Source: Rhodobacteraceae bacterium UBA2553 (GTDB taxonomy: Bacteria > Pseudomonadota > Alphaproteobacteria > Rhodobacterales > Rhodobacteraceae). From it: DNA of 25,196 bases. The notes below the pieces were generated by a model. It was not told the origin of the DNA. It ran no database searches and worked only from the letters and a program-made list of their open reading frames with translations. Where the stretch lies: positions 31,151 through 56,346 of the forward strand of contig DDMF01000022.1 of the NCBI GenBank assembly GCA_002340515.1. The letters run 5' to 3'. Shown one piece after another: positions 1-7,848 of this stretch (positions are counted from its first letter, which is position 1; each line of letters begins with the position of its first letter). Made by a program: the position numbers and the translations under genes.

Positions 1-127
1 TCTCAAGTTTACCCCGAAACACTTTAGGTAACCGGAAGTGCCCGCAGGCTCAAGCAAAGCGCAACGTCACATAGCAAAAAGGCGCGCTTTGGCGCGCGCC
101 TTAGAGTGCAGGATCGTCGGCAAAAGA
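1..127. other. Left-edge non-coding stretch
   Basis: Apart from the hairpin at 79-102, no gene is supported here. Reading the plus strand from base 1, two frames stop within the first 30 bases (TAG at 25-27 and TAA at 29-31), so the final few codons of a plus-strand gene entering from the left are possible. The fragment is too short to identify, and nothing decides between the frames. Confidence 0.3.
79..102 (-). terminator. Rho-independent terminator of the marR/hpaR gene
   Basis: A perfect 9-bp GC-rich stem (AAGGCGCGC paired with GCGCGCCTT) with a 6-base loop is followed on the minus strand by a run of T (CCTTTTTGC). It lies 25 bases beyond the stop codon of the MarR-type gene, as expected for an intrinsic terminator. 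The plus-strand side has only a short T run, so it would be weaker for a gene entering from the left. Confidence 0.8.
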
Positions 128-559
128 TCAGAGCTTTTCAGCCTCGGCAACCTCACGAAGTTCGGTCAGAAGATCAAGCAATGTCTCCATCTTTTCTACG
201 CCAAACCGCGCCTCTAGGTTCTCATAAATCCGCGACGCTTTGCCTGACATCTCGTCATATTTCTTGACCCCAGCCGGGGCGATTTTTACCCGGCGACGGC
301 GACCATCGCTGTCATCCACACGTTCAATCAACGCGCGTTCCGACAGATTTTTCAAAATCCGACTTAGGCTGGGCGGCATCAACACACAGCGTTCCGCAAG
401 TTCTGTGGCGCAACAGGCTTTGCCCTCGGCGAGAACCCGGATCACCCGCCATTGTTGTACGGTCAGGTCAATCTGGTCCAGCTCGTGGCGAAACGGCTTC
501 AGCGTCGCCTCGCGGGCGTGCAAAAGCGCAATGGGAAGGGCGCGATCTAGACTTTTCAT
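128..559 (-). CDS. hpaR: MarR-family transcriptional regulator, HpaR-like
   Basis: This 143-residue winged-helix regulator matches the HpaR type, which represses homoprotocatechuate (aromatic acid) degradation genes and is released by pathway aromatics. The characteristic early stretch is visible: LPIALLHARE, then LTVQQWRVIRVL near residues 33-44, the recognition helix region MPPSLSRILKNL near 60-71, and the wing with DDSDGRRRRV. A longer reading from 601 exists, but the ATG at 557-559 is preferred because AAAAAGGA lies about 8 bases upstream and the family starts here. The gene is followed by its own terminator. Immediately upstream on the same strand is a decayed hpaF-like sequence, which supports an origin in an aromatic-acid cluster. 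No other genes of that pathway are inside the window, so the present regulon is unknown. The family call is firm; the hpaR assignment is moderate. Confidence 0.8.
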   Translation of the reverse strand: MKSLDRALPIALLHAREATLKPFRHELDQIDLTVQQWRVIRVLAEGKACCATELAERCVLMPPSLSRILKNLSERALIERVDDSDGRRRRVKIAPAGVKKYDEMSGKASRIYENLEARFGVEKMETLLDLLTELREVAEAEKL

Positions 560-603
560 CGGTGTGTCCTTTTTCCGATTGCCGCATGGAGTGCACTCCA
601 TGA

Positions 604-843
604 GTTGCGACTGAACCGGGTTACAATTTCCTGAACTTCGAGGCTGGGGATAAGCGGCGTATCATCTGGCTCACAGCCATTCGCGCCATCAGAAATGGCG
701 TCAACCAGCACCTCGCCGCCAAGCATGCGACTCCGCCCAACGGGACGATGCCCCTTGGCCTTCAAGGTCGCGTGCATGGGCTGATCACCCAGATTTACGC
801 ACGCGCCCAATCCGCAGCTGAATTCAAACGAAAGATGCGGCAT
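604..843 (-). pseudogene. hpaF: Probable decayed hpaF (5-carboxymethyl-2-hydroxymuconate isomerase)
   Basis: An open frame from ATG 843 begins MPHLSFEFSCGLGACV and continues MHATLKAKG, closely resembling the N-terminus of the small isomerase CHMI/HpaF (family pattern MPHL-EYS-GLE, then a hydrophobic stretch followed by PLGGIR-R). After about 35 residues the similarity becomes patchy: PVGRSRML appears where PVGGIRVRA is expected, and VDAISDGANGC resembles the later family segment around the active-site strand. The family length is about 115-130 residues; the frame here has lost recognisable C-terminal sequence and runs on into the marR start region (TGA at 556). A plausible ribosome site (AAAGGGG) precedes the ATG. 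I read it as a gene eroded by small insertions and deletions, next to its cognate type of regulator. Alternatively it is a short uncharacterised protein. Confidence 0.45.
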
Positions 844-946
844 CAAGCCCCTTTCTACGACGATCCTTAACCGTATTCAGGGCAGGCATGCGCGAGATCA
901 TTTCAAGCGCAACAATTGTCCTGCGAGAATTCGGAACAGGTAAATC

Positions 947-2179
947 TTAAGGGGAAACGATATTTTCACCTTGCCATAGATCAAATTGCGCCAAGACAGC
1001 ATCGGAAAATTCTGCGTCGTTGATATGGCAATCAAGCTCGATCACCTGCACATTTTCAGGGCAATGGGTGCGGAATTCCTCAAGAAACGCGGCCAGTCCC
1101 TCTGCGTTATGCAGCGGGCCACCAGGGCGATCCCATTCATTTCCGCCTTGCGTGGGCAAGATCGCAAGTGTTGGCCCCTTTGCGCCCGCAAGCTGGGCAC
1201 ACATCGCACGGGCCATTTCCCTGCGTTGGTCTGAGGTCATCATAACCGAGGACAACAGGCGGTTATGGGCGTGAACCTCTTGCCCAGACAGTTTTTCTGG
1301 GGTTGCCTGCCAGCCCACAATATCCACCAAATCATAACAGCCGATGGAGACCATTTGAGGGGTCGAGGACGCCCCCGCATGTGTCATCCGGTCGGGCCCT
1401 GCGGATATTGCAGACCCCATGATGTGGTTGCCCAACTCTTGTGGTGCAAAATCCATCACAGCGGCAAAGGCGCCCTCAGCGGCGAGGCTTTCGAACGCCC
1501 GCCCACCCATACCGGTGGCGTGGAAAACCGCAACTTCGAAACCACGCGCCTCAAGGGCTGGTTTCAAGTTCACCATATAGCGCAGCACCGTTTTCCCAAA
1601 GCTGGTCATTCCAATTAGGGGTTTGGAGAAGCTGGGCTTTTCAACGGCACGCGCCGCGCCCAATACCGCCCCTGCGGCCTGTGACAGCGAAGCTTTGCAG
1701 ATGGAATTAAGCCCGTATAGCCCGCCCGCCCAAAGGATCATCTGAACATCGGCAGGTAAGCGTTCTGGCGGGATTAGCGGCGAAAAGCTGACCGTCGACA
1801 CGACATATTTTGGCACACCAATCGGCAGCGCCTGACACAGGTCCAGCGCCAGATCTGTCCCCATTGTGCCACCAAGCACGATGAGTCCATCAAACACCCC
1901 TTCGCGGTAGAGTTTCAACGCCAACATCGCTGATCCCACGGCCATAATTTGCATGGCGGTGTTCTCATCACCACTGTCGATGGCCGCTTGGATTGAGGAT
2001 CCGCTCGCCTCAGCCACGTCATGTTTCGAATAATCGCAAGGCACGCTTGGATCCCCAAGAACGGACACATCCATGGTTTTGACCGCCCCACCCTGCCCTC
2101 GGATCACGTCAGAAAGATAATTCAGTTCGTCATCTTTGGTGTCATAGGTACCCACCACCAGAATTGTCTTGTCCGTCAT
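947..2179 (-). CDS. UPF0261 (Tm-1-like) family protein
   Basis: This 410-residue protein belongs to UPF0261, whose N-terminal half resembles the ATP-binding domain of the plant resistance protein Tm-1 and whose C-terminal half resembles a TIM barrel. Family hallmarks seen: GTYDTKDDEL at residues 10-19, GLIVLGGTMGTDLA in the first domain, then GMTSFGKT, FHATGMGG and LPTQGGNEWDRPGGPL in the second. The biochemical function is not established. The ATG at 2177-2179 overlaps the stop codon of the aldehyde dehydrogenase (ATGA), indicating translational coupling and a shared operon with the TTT transporter; a start 12 bases upstream is less likely. No convincing terminator follows before the decayed hpaF at 843. 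Neighbours suggest a role in processing the compound brought in by TctABC, but the reaction cannot be inferred from sequence. Confidence 0.88.
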   Translation of the reverse strand: MTDKTILVVGTYDTKDDELNYLSDVIRGQGGAVKTMDVSVLGDPSVPCDYSKHDVAEASGSSIQAAIDSGDENTAMQIMAVGSAMLALKLYREGVFDGLIVLGGTMGTDLALDLCQALPIGVPKYVVSTVSFSPLIPPERLPADVQMILWAGGLYGLNSICKASLSQAAGAVLGAARAVEKPSFSKPLIGMTSFGKTVLRYMVNLKPALEARGFEVAVFHATGMGGRAFESLAAEGAFAAVMDFAPQELGNHIMGSAISAGPDRMTHAGASSTPQMVSIGCYDLVDIVGWQATPEKLSGQEVHAHNRLLSSVMMTSDQRREMARAMCAQLAGAKGPTLAILPTQGGNEWDRPGGPLHNAEGLAAFLEEFRTHCPENVQVIELDCHINDAEFSDAVLAQFDLWQGENIVSP

Positions 2180-3660
2180 AAGCTGATCCACGCCGTCTTA
2201 AGGTCAAAATATTTGTCAAAGGCATGCATGGATTTATCATGCCCATTGCCGGATTGTTTCACGCCCCCAAGAGGCACAGAATTATCCGCCCCTCCGTAGG
2301 TATTTACATGCACAACACCTGCCTGAATGGCGCGCACCATCTTATGCGCGCGTGAAAGGTTCGACGTCCAAACCCCTGCGGACAAGCCATAATTTGTCGA
2401 ATTGGCAATGCGCACAGCTTCCTCATCTGATGAAAAGCGCGTCACCGCCAACACCGGACCAAACACTTCGTTTTGGGCCACATTGTGGGTGGGTTGCACG
2501 CCGGTTAGCACCGTTGGCTCCATATACCACCCACCAGTCTCCTGCATCACGCGACCGCCGCCCAAGGCAAGATCCGCGCCCTCTTCCAAGGCTTTGGACA
2601 CAAAACCAAGGTTGCCCTCGAGCTGCGGAAGATTGTTCACCGCACCAATGTTTGTGGACATCTCCAACGGGTTTCCCACCTGCATCATGGCGGCGTGACG
2701 GGTGAGCGCGAGCACGAATTCATCATGCACGCTGTCTTCGACCAAAAGGCGTGATCCTGCGATGCACACCTGTCCCGCGTTGCGGAAAATCCCCGCAGCG
2801 GACATTTTTGCGGCGGCTTCAAGATCGGGCGCATCGGCGAACACAATGTTCGGGGATTTCCCGCCAAGCTCCAGATAACATCGTTTCAGGTTTGAACGCG
2901 CTGAGTATTCCAACAACCGTCGACCAACGCCGCCGGAGCCCGTGAACACCAAAACGTCCACATCCATTGACATGGCCAGCGCTTCGCCTGTCACAGCCCC
3001 CTCACCGGTCACCACATTCAGCACGCCATCAGGCAGGCCCGCTTCAGACGCCAGCTCCGCAACCCGCAATAGCGTGAGCGATGCGGTTTCGGCCGGTTTT
3101 AGAACCACGGAATTCCCAGCGGCCAATGCTGGCGCCAACTTCCACGCCCCGATCATCAGCGGGAAATTCCACGGAACAATTGCGCCCACGACGCCGACTG
3201 GGTCTTTATGCACAAGGCCCAAAACGTTCTCAGCCGTTGGTGCCACTTCACCATGAACCTTATCCAATGCCTCAGCATAATAACGGAACGTCCCCGCAGC
3301 GGACCCCGGTTCAGCCTTGATCGCCATGCCAATTTCGGTGCCATTGTCCCGAACACCAAGAACTGCCAATTCCAACGCATTTTCTTCAATCAAATCCGCC
3401 AGCTTGTGCAGCACTTTCTTACGCACAGCAGGGGCCGCGCGCGACCAACGACCATCATCAAAAGCCCGCCGCGCCGCAGCAACGGCCCGGTCCACATCCG
3501 CCTTTGAGGCACGAATGATTGTGGTTAGCTTTTGTCCGTTGATCGGCGAGAGAACGTCTTGCGTTTCCCCCGCACCTTCTTCCCACGCTCCGTCAATATA
3601 AAGTTTCTGCGGCGTGACAGGATGGCGGGAAAGCTCGTTGATGCGTGACTGGTCGACCAT
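2176..3660 (-). CDS. NAD(P)-dependent aldehyde dehydrogenase
   Basis: A full-length 494-residue ALDH-superfamily enzyme that oxidises an aldehyde to the acid in the cytoplasm. The signature parts are intact: PWNFP with Asn165, Lys188 in VVLKPAE, the coenzyme loop FTGSGGVGR, the general base Glu264 in LELGGKSPN and the nucleophile Cys299 in NAGQVC. General appearance is of the amino-aldehyde/betaine-aldehyde/PuuC-like group, but the specific substrate is not readable. GAAAGG lies about 6-8 bases before the ATG at 3658-3660, supporting this start. The start lies 136 bases inside the 3' end of tctA, and the 3' end is coupled by ATGA to UPF0261. An aminotransferase on the other side of the divergent promoter (7849) could generate an aldehyde substrate; this is inference. 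Confidence 0.92.
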   Translation of the reverse strand: MVDQSRINELSRHPVTPQKLYIDGAWEEGAGETQDVLSPINGQKLTTIIRASKADVDRAVAAARRAFDDGRWSRAAPAVRKKVLHKLADLIEENALELAVLGVRDNGTEIGMAIKAEPGSAAGTFRYYAEALDKVHGEVAPTAENVLGLVHKDPVGVVGAIVPWNFPLMIGAWKLAPALAAGNSVVLKPAETASLTLLRVAELASEAGLPDGVLNVVTGEGAVTGEALAMSMDVDVLVFTGSGGVGRRLLEYSARSNLKRCYLELGGKSPNIVFADAPDLEAAAKMSAAGIFRNAGQVCIAGSRLLVEDSVHDEFVLALTRHAAMMQVGNPLEMSTNIGAVNNLPQLEGNLGFVSKALEEGADLALGGGRVMQETGGWYMEPTVLTGVQPTHNVAQNEVFGPVLAVTRFSSDEEAVRIANSTNYGLSAGVWTSNLSRAHKMVRAIQAGVVHVNTYGGADNSVPLGGVKQSGNGHDKSMHAFDKYFDLKTAWISL

Positions 3661-5165
3661 TCGTTGGCCTTTCTTTTTGTGTGATCCAGCCAGACCCGGC
3701 GGAAATGCAGGATCAGGACCAGAATAATCATGACAAAGAGGATCGCCGCAATTGGGCGATCGATGAAATCAAGGGGTGTTTTCACGCGCGCCATGGCCGA
3801 GCGGAGTTTCACTTCCATAATGCCGCCCAGAACCATGCCCAGCACAATCGGAACAACAGGCAGTTGCAGGCGTTTCATCACAAAGCCAAAGATACCAAAG
3901 GCTGCGGCTAAAATGCAGTCGGTGAACGAATTGCGCAGCGAATAGACGCCCACAAAACTTAAGATCAGGATGCAAACCCCAAGGAACCGGTTGGGGATTT
4001 TCACCACTTTGATCAGCTGATTGGTGGCGATCAAAAGGAAGATGACCACCAGAACATTCAGGATTAGCAATGCCAAATACAATGCGACCACAAAATCCAT
4101 GTCATTTTGGAACAATTGTGGTCCGGGAATGACATTGTGCACGTAGAACACGGACAGCATCATCGCCGTGAGTGCCTCGCCTGGAATACCAAGCGCCAAA
4201 AGCGGGATCATTGCAGCCCCCGGAACTGCATTATTGGCGGTCTCGGCCGCGATTAAACCTTCAGACGAGCCATGGCCAAAATCCTCCGGGCGTTTTGAGG
4301 ATTTTTGCGCGTAAGTGTAGGACATAAACTGCGCGGTAAACTCGCCCACGCCGGGGATCATCCCCATCAGAACGCCGAGGCTGGCCGAAACGCCCGCGAT
4401 ACGGGGATGGCGTGCAAGCTCTCGAAACCCTTGAAAGAAACTGCCTTTAAGCTTGGTCAGGCGAACCTTTTCATCGTCGCCTTGCAGCAGTGTAAAGGCT
4501 TGGCTTAATGCAAAAAGGCCAAGCACGACCACAATCAGGTTCACGCCACCCGACAACCACGATTGGTCGTATGTATAGCGTTTGGAAAAGCTCGCTGTGT
4601 GCAAACCGATTGTGTTCAGCCAGATGCCAAAACACGCCATCGCCGCCGCGATCAGCGTGTGTTTATGATGTGCTGTGACAACTAAAATCAGCCCAAGCAG
4701 CGCCGCCAAAAAGATCTCGCGTGACCCAAACATCGGGGCAATTTTTGCCAAGATCGGCGCGAAGAAAATCAGGCAGATCACTGAGAAGATACCGCCGAAA
4801 AATGATGAGCTATAGGCCAGTGACAGCGCGCGCCGCGCCTCGCCCCGCGTGGTCATCGGGTAGCCATCATAGGTGGTCAGCGCATTCACCGCCGTGCCCG
4901 GCGTGTTGATCAGAATTGCGGGGATTGATCCGCCATACATCGAGCTTCCGTAAATGCCCAAAAGCACGGTCAGCCCCACTATTGGGTCCATTGAAAATGT
5001 CGCGGGCAACAGGATCGCAATGGCAACCGCTGGCCCCACACCGGGAATGGCGCCGATCAGAACGCCGCCAACAGAACCAACAAACAGTGCAAGCGCCACG
5101 TCCCAGCGCGCAAGATAGGACGAGCTTGCGCCAATCTGTTCCAGAAATGCATAGATCAGGTCCAT
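3525..5165 (-). CDS. tctA: TctA large membrane subunit of a tripartite tricarboxylate (TTT) transporter
   Basis: This large integral membrane subunit of a sodium- or proton-driven, binding-protein-dependent TTT transporter has 546 residues and many hydrophobic spans. Both diagnostic halves are present: GAIPGVGPAVAIA followed by YGGSIPAILINTPGT and DGYPM near the N-terminus, and GMIPGVGEFTAQF, ETANNAVPGAAMIPLL and LGIPGEALTA in the middle. The ATG at 5163-5165 has GAGGG 5 bases upstream, overlapping the tctB stop region. Family members usually end soon after the last membrane span, which here ends near LILHFRRVW; about 45 further polar, low-complexity residues run out of frame inside the aldehyde dehydrogenase. 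That tail may reflect a lost stop codon or a sequence error. Confidence 0.93.
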   Translation of the reverse strand: MDLIYAFLEQIGASSSYLARWDVALALFVGSVGGVLIGAIPGVGPAVAIAILLPATFSMDPIVGLTVLLGIYGSSMYGGSIPAILINTPGTAVNALTTYDGYPMTTRGEARRALSLAYSSSFFGGIFSVICLIFFAPILAKIAPMFGSREIFLAALLGLILVVTAHHKHTLIAAAMACFGIWLNTIGLHTASFSKRYTYDQSWLSGGVNLIVVVLGLFALSQAFTLLQGDDEKVRLTKLKGSFFQGFRELARHPRIAGVSASLGVLMGMIPGVGEFTAQFMSYTYAQKSSKRPEDFGHGSSEGLIAAETANNAVPGAAMIPLLALGIPGEALTAMMLSVFYVHNVIPGPQLFQNDMDFVVALYLALLILNVLVVIFLLIATNQLIKVVKIPNRFLGVCILILSFVGVYSLRNSFTDCILAAAFGIFGFVMKRLQLPVVPIVLGMVLGGIMEVKLRSAMARVKTPLDFIDRPIAAILFVMIILVLILHFRRVWLDHTKRKANEWSTSHASTSFPAILSRRRNFILTERGKKVRGKRKTFSRRSTDKS

Positions 5166-5172
5166 TGCGCCC

Positions 5173-5862
5173 TCAGAAGTTCAGGATGAAGAAAGAGCGC
5201 AGCGCGCCGGGGAGGTGTTCGTAAAACGCAGCGCCGGGAATTTTTACCTGTAGAAAGCTTTTGAAAACCAGCACCACACATAGGGCAAATCCGATGGAGA
5301 CCCAAAACATCAGCCGGCTGCGATATCCGATCCGCCATGTCAAAAGAGGTGCAAACAGCAATGTCATTGGAAGGTATCCAAGGATCGGAACCAAGACGAC
5401 ATAAGCCAAAAACCAACCGGCCCATTCAAAGACAGACAGCCAGATTTTGAACTCACGCCGATCCACCCAATGCATGAACAACCATGCCAAACGAACGGTC
5501 GCAATCAGCCCAACATAAGGTGCGGCACGCAAAGGCCCCAACCAAAGAGAAAGCGACAGCGCTGTGAATGCCCAAAACAGGCTTTCCGCCCACTGGAACC
5601 AATCCGCTTCGCGCATCCAACGCGGCAGGGTACGGGGCTTTTTGGGCAATTGCCAAAAATGAAGTGCTGTAAACAACACCATCCCGCCGACACCTATCGC
5701 CGGCCAGAAGCGCGGCTGCGAGAAAAGCGATTTTTTGCTCAACCACTTGGTCTGCTCTTCAATGCCAGCGAGCAGCACCAGAGCACAGATCAAAAACAGG
5801 GCGGCAAACAGGATCTGACCTCGGATGGGCCGGTCAGGATGTTCGGAAATCTCGTCGCTCAT
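5173..5862 (-). CDS. tctB: TctB-like small membrane subunit of the TTT transporter
   Basis: A 229-residue membrane protein with about five to six hydrophobic spans (for example residues 17-34, 53-69, 88-106 and two long ones after residue 140) lying between the binding protein and TctA genes, the canonical TctB position. The ending VFKSFLQVKIPG with a final short hydrophobic turn is typical of TctB. It is longer than the usual 150-180 residues and carries an extra central segment (WMREADWFQWAESLFWAF onward) with additional spans. The gap to tctA is 7 bases, so the two are presumably translated together. A terminator-like hairpin upstream (5902-5929) probably lowers its expression relative to tctC. 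Confidence 0.85.
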   Translation of the reverse strand: MSDEISEHPDRPIRGQILFAALFLICALVLLAGIEEQTKWLSKKSLFSQPRFWPAIGVGGMVLFTALHFWQLPKKPRTLPRWMREADWFQWAESLFWAFTALSLSLWLGPLRAAPYVGLIATVRLAWLFMHWVDRREFKIWLSVFEWAGWFLAYVVLVPILGYLPMTLLFAPLLTWRIGYRSRLMFWVSIGFALCVVLVFKSFLQVKIPGAAFYEHLPGALRSFFILNF

Positions 5863-5901
5863 TCCAGCCTCATGCTCCGTGGTTGATGCAAAATTATTTC
5901 A

Positions 5902-5929
5902 AAAAAGGGCCGCAGAAGCAGCCCCTTTT
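5902..5929 (-). terminator. Intrinsic (partial) terminator between tctC and tctB
   Basis: On the minus strand AAAAGGGGCTGC pairs with GCGGCCCTTTTT around a TTCT loop: a 12-bp stem with two G-T wobbles that ends in T6. It lies 11 bases past the tctC stop and about 40 bases before tctB. Since tctB and tctA lack another evident promoter, it most likely acts as an attenuating terminator that keeps the abundant periplasmic binding protein in excess of the membrane subunits, an arrangement common in binding-protein-dependent operons. Confidence 0.75.
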
Positions 5930-5940
5930 CACGTGCTCAG

Positions 5941-6882
5941 TTATTGAAGGATTTCACCGATAACGGCCACAGTGGCCTTATCGCCAGCGATACGTTCAGC
6001 TGATTTTTCAGCATCCATCCAATAGACCAACGCTCCTGTTTCTTTGGCAACAGCCTGCGCGCGTTCACTCATGACGGTTTTTGCTGCAACCGCCGCGATT
6101 TTCTCGCGCACATCCGCAGGTGTGTCTTTCCCAACAAAAAGCCCGTTCCACAGCGCGATATCCAAGGTTTTTTCCAATTCACCAACTGTGGGTGCATCAG
6201 GGACAAGAGAAATACGCTCATCCGTGACAGCCATCAGAACTTTCACGTCATCCAAGCAGGGTAAGATCAACTGAAGTGTGGTGTTGATGACATCCGCATC
6301 ACCCGAAGCCAGAGTGTTGCAATCCAACGCGTCAAATGCCGCGTCTGACCCCCATTCAAACCCTGCATTCACAGCAAAAGCTTTGGTCACCTGCGTTGGA
6401 GTCAGAACATCACCAAAATGCCCCAAGGCCACGTCGTTGTCCTTCGCATAAGCCGCCAGCTCTTCCATCGTGCTATAAGGCGCATCGCCTTTGGCGGCGA
6501 CCACAAACGGATAAGTCAGGAAGATGCCGATCGGGTCGAACTTCTCTGGGGTCAGCTCATCAATACCAATCTCATGCCCGATCACCGGCACGGCGGGAAC
6601 AAAGCTGCCGATTGTGTATCCATCTGCGGGGGCAGTTGCCACATCAATCGCACCAGGGAATGGTCCACCGCCGCCACCCGGCTTGTTCACAACAGCTGCA
6701 GAGATGCCATATTCTGCCTGAAAATCCTCAGCGATCATTCGCGTCAGGACGTCTTCGAGATCACCGGGGGGCCATGGTACGATAAAGCTCACAGGTTTTT
6801 CCGGGTACTCAGCAAGTGCAGGTGCCGCAAGCGCAGTCAGTGCGACGCCAACCAGTCCTGCCATCAGGCTAGATTTCTTCAT
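5941..6882 (-). CDS. tctC: TctC/Bug-family periplasmic solute-binding protein of the TTT transporter
   Basis: This 313-residue secreted binding protein has a clear signal peptide: MKKSS, a hydrophobic core, and cleavage predicted after ALA at residues 22-24. Mature sequence begins EYPEKPVSFIVPWPPG, the TctC/Bug-family opening, followed by the second ligand loop VNKPGGGGG and ADGYTIGSF. The first ligand loop is unusual: the family normally has GG followed by a small or proline residue and Ser/Thr before Asp, whereas residues 40-44 here read GDLED, adding Asp41 and Glu43 to the pocket. Cys188 and Cys209 could form a disulfide in the periplasm. AGGGAG precedes the ATG. As first gene of the operon it is transcribed divergently from the IclR regulator, whose candidate operators lie between. 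The ligand is unknown; the acidic loop hints at a cationic or amine-bearing ligand. Confidence 0.92.
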   Translation of the reverse strand: MKKSSLMAGLVGVALTALAAPALAEYPEKPVSFIVPWPPGDLEDVLTRMIAEDFQAEYGISAAVVNKPGGGGGPFPGAIDVATAPADGYTIGSFVPAVPVIGHEIGIDELTPEKFDPIGIFLTYPFVVAAKGDAPYSTMEELAAYAKDNDVALGHFGDVLTPTQVTKAFAVNAGFEWGSDAAFDALDCNTLASGDADVINTTLQLILPCLDDVKVLMAVTDERISLVPDAPTVGELEKTLDIALWNGLFVGKDTPADVREKIAAVAAKTVMSERAQAVAKETGALVYWMDAEKSAERIAGDKATVAVIGEILQ

Positions 6883-6911
6883 GACATTCTCCCTATTTAG
6901 TCATTTGTATC

Positions 6912-6928
6912 GGTTCATTATCTGAACC
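6912..6928. promoter_or_regulatory. 17-bp inverted repeat, candidate IclR operator at the tctC promoter
   Basis: GGTTCA-ttatc-TGAACC is a perfect inverted repeat with 6-bp arms, 30 bases upstream of the tctC start codon within the tctC/iclR divergent region. Size and symmetry suit an IclR-type regulator. On the minus strand the centre includes GATAAT, which could be a -10 element, so binding here could control tctC directly. Assignment to the neighbouring regulator is inference. Confidence 0.5.
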
Positions 6929-7000
6929 ATCGGTTTTAAAATAGATTGACAGAGGGGGATACTTCCTGTCAAGAAAACATTGAACAAGTGAAGAATTAAG

Positions 7001-7016
7001 GCGCAAAGTTTTGCGC
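7001..7016. promoter_or_regulatory. 16-bp palindrome upstream of iclR, candidate operator
   Basis: GCGCAAA-gt-TTTGCGC is a perfect palindrome with 7-bp arms, 30 bases before the ATG of the IclR-family gene. The position suits autoregulation or joint control of the divergent promoters. Its sequence differs from the inverted repeat at 6912-6928, so the two may bind different proteins. Confidence 0.4.
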
Positions 7017-7046
7017 ATTCACCAACAAAGGACCGTAATCCAGACC

Positions 7047-7847
7047 ATGGGAACCGCCTCCAAAGCACTGTCGCTGTTGAACTATTTCACCAGAGCCGCC
7101 CCAAAAATTGGGCTGAGTGATCTGGCGAGGCATTCGGGATACAACAAAGCAACCGTGCATCGGTTGCTATCGGAACTGGCGCAACATGGATTCGTTGAGC
7201 AGATCGGGTCTGGCCGTGAATACCGGCTTGGGCCCGCCTTTCTAAGACTTGCGGCGCTGCGTGAAAATGCTGTGCCGATGCGGGAACTGGCCACGCAAAC
7301 CCTTACCGAACTAAGCAATACAACAGGAGAAACGGCACATATGTCGCTTCTCAACGGGGACGTGCTTTCGTCCTTTTCCTACACCTATTCCTCGGCGCAC
7401 GGCACCATGGTGATGATGGAAGATGCAGAAGTTTTGGATTTACACGCCACCAGCTCTGGTCTGGCCGTTCTTGCCCACTCCAGTGCACAGTTTATTGACA
7501 ATATCTTAAGCGCCCCGTTGATCAAACGAACACCAGAAACCGAAACAGACCCCGACGTTATCCGCGCCATGCTTCCTGATATTCGCGCCACCGGCATCGC
7601 CACATCCATTGGCGGTTACGAACAGGACGTTCATTCCTATGCCGTTCCCGTTTTTGACGCGAACAGCGCTTGTATTGGCGCGGTTGCCGTTGCCACACCT
7701 GTTGCCCGTATGACCGATCCACTTGGTGAGCAGATAAAATCAGAGCTCACCACCCGCACCGCCACACTCACCCGCCTTTTGGGCGGTTTTCCACCTGACA
7801 CTTTTCCAACATTTTTGCAGGCGAACCCGCCGCAAACAGGAGGCTGA
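7047..7847 (+). CDS. IclR-family transcriptional regulator
   Basis: A 266-residue regulator with an N-terminal winged helix-turn-helix (GTASKALSLLNYF, then LSDLARHSGYNKATVHRLLSEL) and a C-terminal IclR effector-binding domain (ETAHMSLLNGD, LHATSSGLAVLA, and SIGGYEQDVHSYAVPVFD near the end). ATG 7047 is chosen because IclR relatives begin with this MGT-SKAL pattern; a longer reading from TTG at 7011 would start inside the palindrome 7001-7016. AAAGGA lies about 14 bases upstream, a rather long spacing. The stop codon lies one base before the start of the aminotransferase gene, so the two form an operon, and the gene is divergent from tctCBA. It probably controls both arms in response to the transported compound or a metabolite. 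Confidence 0.88.
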   Translation: MGTASKALSLLNYFTRAAPKIGLSDLARHSGYNKATVHRLLSELAQHGFVEQIGSGREYRLGPAFLRLAALRENAVPMRELATQTLTELSNTTGETAHMSLLNGDVLSSFSYTYSSAHGTMVMMEDAEVLDLHATSSGLAVLAHSSAQFIDNILSAPLIKRTPETETDPDVIRAMLPDIRATGIATSIGGYEQDVHSYAVPVFDANSACIGAVAVATPVARMTDPLGEQIKSELTTRTATLTRLLGGFPPDTFPTFLQANPPQTGG

Positions 7848-7848
7848 C

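Noticed and set aside
5470..5886. Long plus-strand open frame opposite tctB
   Set aside because: It is a shadow of the tctB membrane gene: no ribosome site, no recognisable domain, and composition explained by the opposite strand.
6946..6951. TTGACA as a -35 box for iclR
   Set aside because: No acceptable -10 sequence lies 16-18 bases downstream.
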